From assembly GCA_022361195.1 (NCBI GenBank), contig JAKSBJ010000392.1, positions 1 through 64,000 of the forward strand: a stretch of DNA of 64,000 nt, given 5' to 3'. Below the pieces are notes generated by a model. That model ran no database searches and was not told where the DNA came from. It was given only the letters and a program-made list of their open reading frames with translations. The translations under genes were made by a program, and so were the position numbers. Shown here piece after piece: positions 36,009-45,721 of this stretch (its first letter is position 1; each line of letters begins with the position of its first letter). This DNA comes from Flavobacteriales bacterium (GTDB lineage Bacteria > Bacteroidota > Bacteroidia > Flavobacteriales_D > Crocinitomicaceae).

Positions 36009-36092
36009 TTCTTCTAAAGAACCAGCTTATTTAGAATCGTTCTAAACTAAGATTTTCGATTTTAACATCGTCCCGTTTTAGTATCAGATTTA

Positions 36093-36100
36093 TAAATTTG
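36093..36100 (+). promoter_or_regulatory. Putative -7 promoter element of the nqr operon
   Basis: TAAATTTG matches the Bacteroidota -7 consensus and lies 28 bp upstream of the nqrA ATG. The 120-bp gap before nqrA and the terminator after nqrF make the six genes a self-contained transcription unit. No clear -33 TTG is visible. Confidence 0.5.
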
Positions 36101-36128
36101 CCTATTCATCAAAAATTCCATAATCGAT

Positions 36129-37490
36129 ATGTCGAAGACTATCAAGCTTAGGAAAGGTTTAGATATTGCATTAAAAGGTGAAGCAGACAAAGTAAAGTCA
36201 AATGTAGACGCTCCTGCATCATTTGCAATCAAACCACCAGACTTTCACGGACTTACTCCAAAAATGGTAGTAAAAGTCGGAGATAAAGTAAAAGCTGGAT
36301 CCGTAATATTCTACAACAAGTACAAAGAAGAAATTCAATTCCGCTCACCGGTTTCAGGTGAGGTTTCGGAAATTGTTCGAGGAGCAAAACGTCGAATTCT
36401 GGAAGTTCGCATTACTCCTGACAGTGAAAACCAATTTGAAGACCTTGGTGCAGTGAAAGCTGACTCCATGAGTTCAGATGAGGTTAAGGCTTACTTATTG
36501 AAAAACGGATTGTGGCCTTTTCTTAAAATGCGTCCAATTGACGTTATTGCTAATCCAGAGGACAAGCCAAAGGCAATCTTTATTTCAGCTTTTGATACCG
36601 CTCCATTAGCTCCTGATTACGATTTCGTATTACACGGAGAAAATGAAGCTTTTCAAGCGGGTATTGATGCTTTAACCAAGTTAACAGAAGGAAAAGTTCA
36701 CCTTACAACAAGAGGTGGAGTTTCTGCTGATTCTTGCTTCACAGGAGCAAAGGGAGTTCAGCAAAACACTGTATTTGGTAAGCACCCTGCTGGAAATGTT
36801 GGAACGCAAATTCACCACATTGATCCAATCAACAAAGGTGAAATTGTTTGGACAATCAATGCTCAGGATGTTGCTATCATTGGTCGAGTTATGACTTCTG
36901 GTCAATTTGACTTGAGTAAAGTGGTCGCAGTAACAGGTTCTGAGGTTAAAAACCCGAAATACGTAAAAACAATTGTTGGTTCTTCGATTTCCAATATCAT
37001 GGAAAACAATGTAGAAGGTGACAATGTAAGATACATCTCTGGTAATGTATTAACCGGAGACAAAATTCCTGCAGACGGTTATTTAGGATATTATTCATCT
37101 CAAATAACTGTTATTCCTGAAGGTAACGAACCTAAGTTCATGGTTACTAAAGGATGGATGGGACCTGGAGCAGGAAAATTCTCAATTAACAGATCCTATT
37201 TTTCATGGTTAGCGCCGAATAAAAAACGTTCTTTAGATACCAACCTTAATGGTGAGGTAAGAGCCTTTGTGGTAACCGGAGAAATGGAAAAAGTATTTCC
37301 TTTTGACATCCTCCCAATGCAATTAGTCAAATCGGTTATGTACAATGACCTTGATTTGATGGAGAATTTGGGAATTTATGAAGTGGCTCCAGAAGATTTT
37401 GCCCTTTGTGAATTTGTCTGTACTTCAAAAATTGAAATTCAGGATATCATTCGAAATGGACTGGACGAAGTTCATAGAGAGTGCATGTAA
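36129..37490 (+). CDS. nqrA: Na+-translocating NADH:quinone reductase subunit A
   Basis: NqrA is the peripheral, cytosolic subunit at the quinone site of the sodium-pumping respiratory complex Na+-NQR. The 453-residue protein has the family N-terminus IKLRKGLDIALKGEA and the ubiquinone/biotin-like segment with VSGEVSEIVRGAKR near residue 78, then GGVSADSCF and the HHIDPINKGEIVWTIN region. Length is close to the usual 447. It leads the operon nqrABCDEF, in standard order. A sodium-driven complex fits a marine habitat (inference). Confidence 0.96.
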   Translation: MSKTIKLRKGLDIALKGEADKVKSNVDAPASFAIKPPDFHGLTPKMVVKVGDKVKAGSVIFYNKYKEEIQFRSPVSGEVSEIVRGAKRRILEVRITPDSENQFEDLGAVKADSMSSDEVKAYLLKNGLWPFLKMRPIDVIANPEDKPKAIFISAFDTAPLAPDYDFVLHGENEAFQAGIDALTKLTEGKVHLTTRGGVSADSCFTGAKGVQQNTVFGKHPAGNVGTQIHHIDPINKGEIVWTINAQDVAIIGRVMTSGQFDLSKVVAVTGSEVKNPKYVKTIVGSSISNIMENNVEGDNVRYISGNVLTGDKIPADGYLGYYSSQITVIPEGNEPKFMVTKGWMGPGAGKFSINRSYFSWLAPNKKRSLDTNLNGEVRAFVVTGEMEKVFPFDILPMQLVKSVMYNDLDLMENLGIYEVAPEDFALCEFVCTSKIEIQDIIRNGLDEVHRECM

Positions 37491-37519
37491 TCAATTGTCT
37501 AATCTAAACTGATATAAAG

Positions 37520-38728
37520 TTGAAATCGATAGAAAATTTAATGCGCAAATTTGAGCCGGAGCACGACGGCAAATGGGCGAAGCTTCATCCGGTATGGGAT
37601 GGATTCTACACCTTTTTGTTCACTCCAGGAGAAACGACTCAAAAAGGAGCGCACATTCGTGATGGTATTGATTTGAAGCGTACCATGTTTATGGTGGTTC
37701 TTGCTTTAGTACCTTGCTTACTTTTCGGAATTTATAATACTGGTCATTGGCATTATGTTGCTGAAACTGGTAATTATAACCTTCCTTTCATGGACATGTT
37801 CGGTGATAAGCTGATCTATGGTCTTTGGCAAGTTATTCCAATTGTTATTGTATCCTACCTAGTAGGTTTGGGAGTTGAGTTTGCATTCTGTATTAAAAAC
37901 GGACACGCAATTCAAGAAGGGTTCTTAGTATCCGGAATGTTAATTCCATTAATCGTTCCTGCTGATGTTCCACTTTGGATGGTGGCTGTTGCAACTGTGT
38001 TTGCTGTAGTTATCGGAAAAGAGGTTTTTGGTGGAACGGGAATGAACATTGTAAACGTTGCCTTAACTGCCAGAGCATTCCTTTTCTTTGGTTATCCGAC
38101 AATGATGTCTGGTGACAAAGTTTGGATGTCAGGATCTGGAGACATGACTTTAGCTGACGGATTCTCTGGAGCAACTCCACTTGGTGAGTTGGCCAGTTTT
38201 ACAGGGCCAAAGGCAGACTGGGCCATTCAAGGTGGACTGGAAGCCTTCTCGGCTAAATGGTCATTGATGGATTCATTCTACGGATTGGTTCCTGGATCAA
38301 TCGGAGAAACTTCGGTTATTGCCATTTTATTAGGAGCTGCATTGTTGCTTTACACTGGAATTGCTAGTTGGAAAATCATGGTCTCTTTCATCTTGGGTGG
38401 ATTAGGAATGGCATTCTTATTCAATGCTTTCCCAGCAAACCTTTACATGGAGTTAGATGCTTTCCATCAAATTTTCTTAGGTGGATTTATGTTTGGTGCT
38501 GTGTTCATGGCTACAGACCCTGTTACCGCTGCGCAAACATCTACCGGAAAATACATTTATGGATTGTTAGGTGGTGCATTTGCCATTTTGGTACGTGTTG
38601 TCAACCCTGCTTATCCAGAAGGGGTAATGATGGCCATTTTATTCATGAACGTAATGGCTCCTATGATTGACCACTATGTGATTCAATCAAACATTAAACG
38701 AAGATTAAAACGACTTAAAACGGCATAA
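37520..38728 (+). CDS. nqrB: Na+-translocating NADH:quinone reductase subunit B
   Basis: NqrB is a multi-helix membrane subunit that carries a covalent FMN and riboflavin and forms part of the sodium channel. The 402-residue protein starts with TTG at 37520, which gives the conserved N-terminus before the first helices; an ATG seven codons later is possible. The FMN-bound threonine is in DGFSGATPLG (T219). Ten hydrophobic segments are visible. It is followed 2 bp later by nqrC. Confidence 0.96.
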   Translation: MKSIENLMRKFEPEHDGKWAKLHPVWDGFYTFLFTPGETTQKGAHIRDGIDLKRTMFMVVLALVPCLLFGIYNTGHWHYVAETGNYNLPFMDMFGDKLIYGLWQVIPIVIVSYLVGLGVEFAFCIKNGHAIQEGFLVSGMLIPLIVPADVPLWMVAVATVFAVVIGKEVFGGTGMNIVNVALTARAFLFFGYPTMMSGDKVWMSGSGDMTLADGFSGATPLGELASFTGPKADWAIQGGLEAFSAKWSLMDSFYGLVPGSIGETSVIAILLGAALLLYTGIASWKIMVSFILGGLGMAFLFNAFPANLYMELDAFHQIFLGGFMFGAVFMATDPVTAAQTSTGKYIYGLLGGAFAILVRVVNPAYPEGVMMAILFMNVMAPMIDHYVIQSNIKRRLKRLKTA

Positions 38729-38730
38729 TC

Positions 38731-39441
38731 ATGGCAGTAAATAAAGATAGTAACATCTATACCTTTGTCTTCGCAATCGCCTTGGTAGTGGTTGTAGGAG
38801 CTGGTCTTGCGGCTGTATCTGTTGGTTTAAAACCAATGCAAGATGCCAACGTTAAGATCAAAAAGAAAATGGATATTCTTGGTGCATTGAACATCGAGTC
38901 TGATCGTAAAAATGCAGAAGCTAAATATGAAGAGTTCATTCTTGCCGATCAATGTATCGTACTTGATTCGGAAGGAAATGAAACAGAAGGTGTAGCTTTT
39001 GACATTGATATCAAAAAAGAATATAAAGACAAAACTTTAGCTGAAAACGACAGAAAGTACCCACTTTACGTTGCTTCAGTTGAAGGAGACACCAAATACG
39101 TTATTCCGGTTGTTGGATCGGGACTTTGGGGACCAATTTGGGGATATATCGCTGTTAACGGTGATAAAAACACCATCTACGGAGCCAAGTTCGACCACAA
39201 AGGGGAAACTCCTGGTTTGGGTGCCGAAATTAAGCAAGAATTCTTCTACAGTCAATACATTGGAGAAACCTTAGCTAATAACGGTGTTTACAAAAAAATC
39301 AAGGTGGTAAAAGACGGAACTGGTGCTGAGCCTAACAACGCTAAAGTTGATGGTATCACCGGGGGAACGATTACCTCTAAGGGAGTTGAAGAAATGGTAG
39401 ACCGTACCCTACAGGTCTATGTAAAATATTTTAATAAGTAA
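38731..39441 (+). CDS. nqrC: Na+-translocating NADH:quinone reductase subunit C
   Basis: NqrC has one N-terminal membrane helix (about 8-32) and a periplasmic domain with covalently bound FMN. The 236-residue protein carries the flavinylation motif as DGITGGTITS with T213 as the predicted FMN threonine; the more common SGAT is here TGGT, with Gly in the Ala position. The attachment needs the flavin transferase ApbE, which is not in this window. It sits between nqrB and nqrD with 2 and 11 bp spacing. Confidence 0.95.
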   Translation: MAVNKDSNIYTFVFAIALVVVVGAGLAAVSVGLKPMQDANVKIKKKMDILGALNIESDRKNAEAKYEEFILADQCIVLDSEGNETEGVAFDIDIKKEYKDKTLAENDRKYPLYVASVEGDTKYVIPVVGSGLWGPIWGYIAVNGDKNTIYGAKFDHKGETPGLGAEIKQEFFYSQYIGETLANNGVYKKIKVVKDGTGAEPNNAKVDGITGGTITSKGVEEMVDRTLQVYVKYFNK

Positions 39442-39452
39442 TTGATTAGAAC

Positions 39453-40130
39453 ATGAGTGAAAATCAAGAAAAAGCGCCAAGAGAGCCACTATTCTCAAAG
39501 AAGAATAAGCGTCTCATGACGGACCCGATTGACAATGACAATCCGGTTACGCTTCAGGTATTAGGAATTTGTTCGGCTTTGGCCATTACGGTTTCTATTG
39601 AGCAAGCCTTGGTAATGACAGGTTCCGTATTCTTTGTATTAGGAATGGGTAACATCATTATTTCAATGCTTCGTAACTTAATTCCTTCTCGAATCCGTAT
39701 CATCGTTCAGTTGGTGGTAGTCGCAGCTTTGGTAATTATCGTAAATGAGGTACTAAAAGCCTACATGCCGGATATTGCTGAGAAACTATCAGTATTCGTA
39801 GGGCTAATCATTACAAACTGTATTATCATGGGTCGTTTTGAGGCATTTGCAATGGGTAACAAACCTTGGCCTTCATTCCTGGATGCTGTAGGTAATACCT
39901 TAGGATATGGTATCGTTCTCGTTTTGGTTTCTTTAATGAGAGAGGTTTTCGGAGCTGGTAAATTATTTGGCTTCGAACTTTTCGGAGATCGTATTGCGAA
40001 AACAGGATTGTATAAATACGGTTATATGGATAATAACCTGATTATCCTGGCTCCATTTGCACTCTTTGCAGTGGCCTTGATCATCTGGGCACAGAGAGCC
40101 AGAAATAAAGCATTAATTGAAGACGAATAA
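39453..40130 (+). CDS. nqrD: Na+-translocating NADH:quinone reductase subunit D
   Basis: NqrD is a six-helix inner-membrane subunit that with NqrE holds a membrane-embedded 2Fe-2S centre. The 225-residue protein has a charged N-terminus, then helices including VTLQVLGICSALAI with its conserved cysteine and FVGLIITNCIIMGRFEAFAM with the second cysteine, both expected cluster ligands. Length is slightly above the usual 210 because of the charged N-terminal tail of about 25 residues. Order and spacing within the operon are standard. Confidence 0.96.
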   Translation: MSENQEKAPREPLFSKKNKRLMTDPIDNDNPVTLQVLGICSALAITVSIEQALVMTGSVFFVLGMGNIIISMLRNLIPSRIRIIVQLVVVAALVIIVNEVLKAYMPDIAEKLSVFVGLIITNCIIMGRFEAFAMGNKPWPSFLDAVGNTLGYGIVLVLVSLMREVFGAGKLFGFELFGDRIAKTGLYKYGYMDNNLIILAPFALFAVALIIWAQRARNKALIEDE

Positions 40131-40140
40131 TTAGAAAGAC

Positions 40141-40899
40141 ATGCAAGATTATATAAATATAGCCTTAAAAGGGATCTTCATTGAGAACATGATCTTCGCC
40201 TATTTCTTAGGTATGTGTTCTTACTTGGCGGTTTCTAAAACAGTAAAAACAGCCGTTGGTTTAGGTGCTGCAGTGATCTTCGTATTAGGAGTAACTGTAC
40301 CAGTAAACTGGTTGTTAGAAAACTACATTTTGAAAGCAGGAGCACTTTCATGGATCGGACCTGAATATGCCGATATGGATTTAAGCTTCCTTTCATTCAT
40401 CATGTTTATTGCCGTTATCGCATCAATGGTACAGTTGGTAGAGATGTTGGTAGAAAAATTCGCTCCTGCACTTTATGGTGCATTGGGAATCTTCCTTCCA
40501 CTTATCGCTGTAAACTGTTCAATTTTGGGTGGTGCTCTCTTCATGCAAGAAAGACAATACTCAACAATTGGTGAAGCAACTACTTTCGGAATTGGTTCTG
40601 GAATTGGATGGTTCTTAGCAATTGTAGCTATCGCAGCAATTCGTGAAAAAATCAAGTACTCTAACGTTCCTGCTCCAATGAGAGGATTAGGAATTACTTT
40701 CGTCATTACTGGTTTAATGGGAATTGCTTTCATGAGCTTTAGTGGAATCAACTTAGGTTCTGGAGATGATAGCGATCCTGCTGATACAAATCAAGTAGAT
40801 GATTCAGGAGACGATACTGGAAGTCTTTTGGATAAAGAAGAGAACTTAGATCAAACCACCAAGGTGTTTGAAGTTGAATCTAACGATAACGAAATTTAA
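40141..40899 (+). CDS. nqrE: Na+-translocating NADH:quinone reductase subunit E, with acidic C-terminal tail
   Basis: NqrE is the partner of NqrD; the two form an inverted pair of six-helix proteins around a 2Fe-2S cluster. The conserved [14 protein letters not shown] near residue 25 and [15 protein letters not shown] near residue 125 supply the cysteine ligands. The usual length is about 200 residues, while this protein has 252: residues about 207-252 form an extra Asp/Glu-rich tail with no hydrophobic segment. It is a real extension of the frame and not a frameshift, since nqrF follows 8 bp after the stop. Confidence 0.95.
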   Translation: MQDYINIALKGIFIENMIFAYFLGMCSYLAVSKTVKTAVGLGAAVIFVLGVTVPVNWLLENYILKAGALSWIGPEYADMDLSFLSFIMFIAVIASMVQLVEMLVEKFAPALYGALGIFLPLIAVNCSILGGALFMQERQYSTIGEATTFGIGSGIGWFLAIVAIAAIREKIKYSNVPAPMRGLGITFVITGLMGIAFMSFSGINLGSGDDSDPADTNQVDDSGDDTGSLLDKEENLDQTTKVFEVESNDNEI

Positions 40900-40907
40900 T
40901 CATAGAA

Positions 40908-42203
40908 ATGGGACAAGTTGTATTAATTACAGTCATTGTATTTACCATAGTAATTCTACTATTGGTTAGTTTGCTATTGTTTGTCAAAGCAAAACTTTCT
41001 CCTTCCGGAAAAATTAAAATTACCATTAACGAAGAGCACGTTCTTGAAGTAGATGGTGGTGGAACCTTACTTTCAACTTTAGGAAGTAACGGAATTTTCT
41101 TACCATCAGCTTGTGGTGGTGGTGGAACATGTGTACAATGTGTTTGCCAGGTTCACAGTGGTGGAGGATCTATCCTTCCTACTGAGGTACCACACTTCTC
41201 ACGTAAAGAGATTGCTGATAACTTCCGTTTAGGTTGCCAGGTTAAAGTAAAAGAAGACATGGCTATTGAGGTGGAAGAAGAAGTAATGGGTATTAAGGAA
41301 TGGGAAGCTAAAGTTGTTTCTAACTACAATGTAGCAACATTCATTAAAGAATTTATTGTAGAGATTCCAGAAGACATGGACTACAAAGCAGGTGGTTATA
41401 TCCAAATTAAGATTCCACCATGCGAAGTAAAATATGCTGATATGGATATTTCTGCTCACCCACAAGATCATCCAGGTGAACCAGATAAGTTTAAAGCGGA
41501 TTGGGATAAATTTGGATTGTGGCCGTTGGTGATGAAGAACGACGAAGAAGTTGTTCGTGCATACTCCATGGCTTCTTACCCTGCTGAAGGGCGAAAGGTT
41601 ATGTTGAATGTCCGTGTAGCTACTCCACCATGGGATCGTAAAAAGAATGCATGGATGAATGTAAATCCAGGTATTGCCTCTTCTTACATCTTCAACTTGA
41701 AAGTAGGAGATCCAGCGATTATCTCAGGACCTTACGGAGAGTTCTTTATTAACGAGTCTGACGCAGAAATGCTTTATATTGGTGGTGGTGCCGGAATGGC
41801 TCCAATGCGTTCGCACTTGTACGAATTATTCCACACTATGAAGACAGGTCGTAAAGTAACATACTTCTACGGTGGTCGTTCTAAGGCGGAATTGTTCTAC
41901 ATCCACTACTTTAGAGCATTGGAAAAAGACTTCCCTAACTTTAAATTCTACATGGTACTGTCTGAACCACTTCCAGAAGACAACTGGGTTCCTAAAAAGG
42001 ACTTGGACGATACAGAAGGAGACGGATTCTTAGGTTTCGTGCACCAGGCAGTTATTGATCAATACCTAGCGAAGCATGAAGCTCCAGAAGATGTTGAGCT
42101 TTATTTCTGTGGACCTCCACTCATGAACAAAGCCGTTGAAAAAATGGCGGACGATTGGGGAATCCCAGAAGAGAATGTACGATTTGACGACTTCGGAGAA
42201 TAA
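40908..42203 (+). CDS. nqrF: Na+-translocating NADH:quinone reductase subunit F
   Basis: NqrF is the NADH-oxidising entry subunit. The 431-residue protein has one N-terminal membrane helix (about 4-27), a plant-type ferredoxin domain with C69, C75, C78 and C110 as 2Fe-2S ligands, an FAD domain with RAYSMASYP near residue 220, and an NADH domain with YIGGGAGMAP near residue 290 and FCGPP near residue 402. Length is slightly above the usual 408. It ends the operon and is followed by an intrinsic terminator. Confidence 0.97.
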   Translation: MGQVVLITVIVFTIVILLLVSLLLFVKAKLSPSGKIKITINEEHVLEVDGGGTLLSTLGSNGIFLPSACGGGGTCVQCVCQVHSGGGSILPTEVPHFSRKEIADNFRLGCQVKVKEDMAIEVEEEVMGIKEWEAKVVSNYNVATFIKEFIVEIPEDMDYKAGGYIQIKIPPCEVKYADMDISAHPQDHPGEPDKFKADWDKFGLWPLVMKNDEEVVRAYSMASYPAEGRKVMLNVRVATPPWDRKKNAWMNVNPGIASSYIFNLKVGDPAIISGPYGEFFINESDAEMLYIGGGAGMAPMRSHLYELFHTMKTGRKVTYFYGGRSKAELFYIHYFRALEKDFPNFKFYMVLSEPLPEDNWVPKKDLDDTEGDGFLGFVHQAVIDQYLAKHEAPEDVELYFCGPPLMNKAVEKMADDWGIPEENVRFDDFGE

Positions 42204-42225
42204 TCCGATCACAATAATTAAAAAA

Positions 42226-42257
42226 ATCCCGTTTCATTTTGAAGCGGGATTTTTTTT
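42226..42257 (+). terminator. Intrinsic terminator of the nqr operon
   Basis: ATCCCGTTTC at 42226-42235 and GAAGCGGGAT at 42241-42250 form a ten-base-pair stem with one G-U pair and a five-base loop, followed by seven T residues. It lies 23 bp after the nqrF stop codon. This is the strongest intrinsic terminator visible in the window. Confidence 0.9.
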
Positions 42258-42368
42258 GTTTCTATCCCATCCTCTGTGAGCTTTTTCACCACCCCATTAA
42301 AAGCTGCCCTAATTCTCAAAAAGTCCGGACATAATTTGCTGGAAATTCCTATCTTCACCTAACAGGAA

Positions 42369-44792
42369 ATGAATCTTACAAAACGGACTACAAATTTGCT
42401 ACTTATTCTGACCGTTTGGCTTTGTATGATGCCACTTGGTCATTCGTATGCACATTTCCCAAATAGCCCCACACATTACATCTTTGTTTCTGATTCAGAC
42501 GGTATTCCAGATGCCTCAGATTTAGATGATGATAACGACGGTATTCCTGATATCACAGAAGGAAGCGGTGATACCGACAATGATGGTATTTTAGATCGTC
42601 TGGATTTAGATTCGGACGGTGATGGAATCTCAGATATTATTGAAGCTGGAGGGACAGATGTTGATGGAGATGGTGAAGTAGATGGATTTGTAGATGCAAA
42701 TATGGATGGATTGCATGATCCCTTAGCTGCATCTCCCCTTCCAACTCCAGATACGGACGAAGATGGATTCAGCAACTTTCAGGATATTGATTCTGATGGA
42801 GACGGAATCATAGACAACATCGAGGGTCAGGCATCCACACTTTATATTCCACCTTTGGAATTTGATGCAGATAACGATGGTTTGGACGATGCTTATGATT
42901 CAAACAGCTCAGGAACTGCAATAATTCCAGTAGACAAAGATGAAGATGGTATTGTCGATTACCTCGATTCAAATAGCGATAATGATGCCGAAGGAGATGT
43001 AATTGAAGGTTGGGATGACAATGGAAACGGAAGTCCTGAAGTAACACCTTCTGGCTCGGACAGTGACAATGACGGTTTAGATAATGCTTTTGATGTAGAT
43101 GGACCTTCAATTGTGAATAATGGTGGCTCTACCAACTTTGGAAGTTTACCTACCGATTTTCCAGATGCCGATAATCCAGGAATTGGAGATTTAGATTGGA
43201 GAGAAAATGATACGGATGGAGATGGAGTTTCAAATTTGCAGGACTTAGATGACGACAACGATGGAATTCCGGATTATGTTGAACTCTGCGGTCCGGGAGA
43301 AACAACTTTTAGCTGTACAGCCGATCCACAATTAGACGACGATGTAGATGGTATTCCTAACTACATGGATTCTGATTTTTGTACTCTCAACGCCTGGGGA
43401 GTTTGTGAAGATTTTGATACGGACAATGATGGTATCATTGATCCTTTTGATTTGGATTCAGATAACGACGGAATCTCTGATCTTTTTGAAACCAAAGGGA
43501 AAGATGGGAACCTTGATGCTAAAGTTGATGACTTATATGCCGACGGAAGCCTGATGTACGACTCAAACAATGATGGAATTTCGGACAGTTCAATTACCAC
43601 TCACCCTGGAAATTTAGATCAATTAACCAAACCCGACTTTCAGGACTTAGATGCGGATAATGATGGCGTTTACGACATTTTGGAAAACGGAGGAATTGAC
43701 ATTAACAAAGATGGACGTGTCGACGCTGCATTGCCTGACGGAAGTTTAGTAGACGATCCGGAGGATGATGGATTGAGTAATTCAACAGCTGCCACCTTTA
43801 ACCTTGATACCGATAATGACGGAGAGTATAACTATGCCGATTTAGATTCGGACAATGATGGAATGTCTGACCTTTTTGAAAATGGTCAGGACGATGTTAA
43901 TGGCGATGGAATGTTAGATGCTCATGTGGATATTGACGAAGACGGTGCGGATGATACTCAAATGATTGACGATGCAATTGACAGTGATGAGGATGAAGTT
44001 CCCAATTACCGTGACCTGGATTCGGATAACGATCTTATTTCGGACGGTGAAGAGGCTGGAATAATTGATTTAGATGGAGACGGTTCTCTGGATAATTTTG
44101 TTGATGACAATGGGGATGGTTGGGATGACCTTAACCCTGTTTCTAACCCTTTAGATACAGATGGAGATAATATTCCTGATTATTTGGATTTAGATAGCGA
44201 CGATGATATTATTCGCGACATTGTTGAAGGAGGTAGAATTTCAAACGATTTCAATTTTGATGGATTGGTAGATGGCTTCACTGATGCTAACCTTGATGGA
44301 TGGCATGATGAAGACCATTTAAGTACCAATAACGTTCCGGATACCGACGGGGACGGAACGGCTGATTATCGCGATTTGGACAGCGACGGTGACGGGGCTT
44401 TGGACGAATTTGAATGGGACTCCAATTCGGATGGTTCAGCACCTGATGATTGTAATGACGACGGAATTTATGATTGGGTAGATCGTGAAGCCTGTGATGT
44501 AAAAGTTCCGCAAGGGTTTTCACCCGATGGAGATGGAATCAACGATACTTTTGTACTTACTGGAGCCGACTTTTATGAAGAAGGAAAACTAACTGTATTT
44601 AATCGCTGGGGAAAAAAGGTATATGAATCCATTAACTATCAAAATGATTGGGATGGAACCAACCAATTTGCCGGAGACGGAACGAAGGAACTTCCTGTAG
44701 GAACTTACTTTTACATTTTTGAACCTAACCAAACTAATGCCGACGGAGACGAAATAGAACCTACCAAAGGTTTTGTTTACATCCAACGATAA
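42369..44792 (+). CDS. Giant Asp-rich repeat protein with T9SS type B sorting domain
   Basis: The 807-residue protein has a signal peptide (about 1-27), then about 650 residues of thrombospondin type 3-like calcium-binding repeats of the DxDxDGxxD kind, for example DLDSDNDGISD, and a C-terminal type B sorting domain (about 715-807, starting VPQGFSPDGDGINDTF and ending GTYFYIF ... GFVYIQR), the gliding-motility-associated domain. It is exported by the type IX system and displayed or released at the surface; calcium should rigidify the rod. It is coupled by a one-base overlap (TAATG) to the PorP/SprF gene. Binding target unknown. Confidence 0.9.
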   Translation: MNLTKRTTNLLLILTVWLCMMPLGHSYAHFPNSPTHYIFVSDSDGIPDASDLDDDNDGIPDITEGSGDTDNDGILDRLDLDSDGDGISDIIEAGGTDVDGDGEVDGFVDANMDGLHDPLAASPLPTPDTDEDGFSNFQDIDSDGDGIIDNIEGQASTLYIPPLEFDADNDGLDDAYDSNSSGTAIIPVDKDEDGIVDYLDSNSDNDAEGDVIEGWDDNGNGSPEVTPSGSDSDNDGLDNAFDVDGPSIVNNGGSTNFGSLPTDFPDADNPGIGDLDWRENDTDGDGVSNLQDLDDDNDGIPDYVELCGPGETTFSCTADPQLDDDVDGIPNYMDSDFCTLNAWGVCEDFDTDNDGIIDPFDLDSDNDGISDLFETKGKDGNLDAKVDDLYADGSLMYDSNNDGISDSSITTHPGNLDQLTKPDFQDLDADNDGVYDILENGGIDINKDGRVDAALPDGSLVDDPEDDGLSNSTAATFNLDTDNDGEYNYADLDSDNDGMSDLFENGQDDVNGDGMLDAHVDIDEDGADDTQMIDDAIDSDEDEVPNYRDLDSDNDLISDGEEAGIIDLDGDGSLDNFVDDNGDGWDDLNPVSNPLDTDGDNIPDYLDLDSDDDIIRDIVEGGRISNDFNFDGLVDGFTDANLDGWHDEDHLSTNNVPDTDGDGTADYRDLDSDGDGALDEFEWDSNSDGSAPDDCNDDGIYDWVDREACDVKVPQGFSPDGDGINDTFVLTGADFYEEGKLTVFNRWGKKVYESINYQNDWDGTNQFAGDGTKELPVGTYFYIFEPNQTNADGDEIEPTKGFVYIQR
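42495..44480 (+). repeat. Coding repeats of the Asp-rich rod
   Basis: Many near-identical units of about 36-100 bp encode the calcium-binding motifs, with recurring words such as GATTTAGATTCGGA and GACAATGATGGAAT (for example near 42604, 43460, 43850 and 44015). Homologous recombination between units could change repeat number, so length may vary between strains. The antisense frames are long because of the biased sequence and are not genes. Confidence 0.7.
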
Positions 44793-45721
44793 TGCAAAAA
44801 TTATTAACCATAATATTCATTGTTCTGAGTTTTTCCTTAAAGGCTCAACAGGATCCTATGTTCACACATTATTCTTTTAATACATTATCGGTCAACCCTG
44901 CCTATGCAGGAAGTAGAAACATTTTATCAGCTACTGCTTTACATCGCTCGCAATGGGTGAATTTTGATGGTGCACCGCATACACAAACTATCAATTTACA
45001 CAGCCCTATTCTTCAAAACAAAGCTGGGGCCGGACTAACTTTTATGAATGATAAAATTGGGCCAACTAATACCTCTTCTGTTTTTGGAGACTTTGCAGTT
45101 AAAATAAAAGTGAGTAAAAAAGGGAAATTAGCACTTGGACTAAAAGCGGGACTTAAATTCCGTTCCAATAAACTTACCGAATTAGAGCTGGATCAAATCA
45201 ATGATCCAAAATTTCAAACCAATGCCCAAAACCAAATATTGCCTAATCTCGGTTTTGGATTCTACTACTCCAGCCCTAAATTCTATCTCGGATTGGGGAT
45301 TCCGTATTTATTACGAAATGAGTTCTCCGCAAATGCAAATGGTTCTGATAACTTTGCTCGTGAAAGCCGTCACACCTACATTATTTCGGGAGGAGTTATT
45401 GAATTATCAAAAGACAAGAACATTCAACTACGTCCATCCACTCTTTTAAAAATTGCCGAAGGAGCTAAGCCACAATTGGACATTACAGCCCTCTTTTATT
45501 TCAATAATAAAATTTGGTTAGGACCTATGTTCCGAACCGCTGATGCAGCAGGAGTATTAGCCGGGATCAAAGTCTCAGATCAATTTTCGGTGGGATATTC
45601 CTTTGATTGGTCGTATGGAGTAAATACAGGACGTTACAATGGTGGAGGACATGAACTTATGTTGCGCTACGATTTCCGTTTTAAAAACAAAGGTAAAATT
45701 GAATCTCCGGCACCATTCTAA
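44792..45721 (+). CDS. PorP/SprF-type outer-membrane protein of type IX secretion
   Basis: The 309-residue protein has a signal peptide (about 1-19) and the family N-terminus QDPMFTHYSFNTLSVNPAYAGSR, followed by a beta-barrel with GAGLTFMNDKIGPTN and a C-terminal LMLRYDFRF strand. PorP/SprF proteins are encoded next to type B cargo and help its secretion or anchoring. Here its ATG shares one base with the cargo stop (TAATG) and its own stop shares one base with the next start, so all three are coupled. It is probably dedicated to this cargo. Confidence 0.92.
   Translation: MQKLLTIIFIVLSFSLKAQQDPMFTHYSFNTLSVNPAYAGSRNILSATALHRSQWVNFDGAPHTQTINLHSPILQNKAGAGLTFMNDKIGPTNTSSVFGDFAVKIKVSKKGKLALGLKAGLKFRSNKLTELELDQINDPKFQTNAQNQILPNLGFGFYYSSPKFYLGLGIPYLLRNEFSANANGSDNFARESRHTYIISGGVIELSKDKNIQLRPSTLLKIAEGAKPQLDITALFYFNNKIWLGPMFRTADAAGVLAGIKVSDQFSVGYSFDWSYGVNTGRYNGGGHELMLRYDFRFKNKGKIESPAPF

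Noticed and set aside
42476-43600. Several Ser/Pro/His-rich open frames on the minus strand inside the Asp-rich gene
   Set aside because: They mirror the strongly biased sense codons of the calcium-binding repeats and have no start context or conserved motif. They are shadows of the real gene.
42495-44480. Repeated DNA words that look like a repeat array
   Set aside because: The repeats keep the reading frame and encode DxDxDG motifs. There are no uniform spacers, so this is not a CRISPR array.
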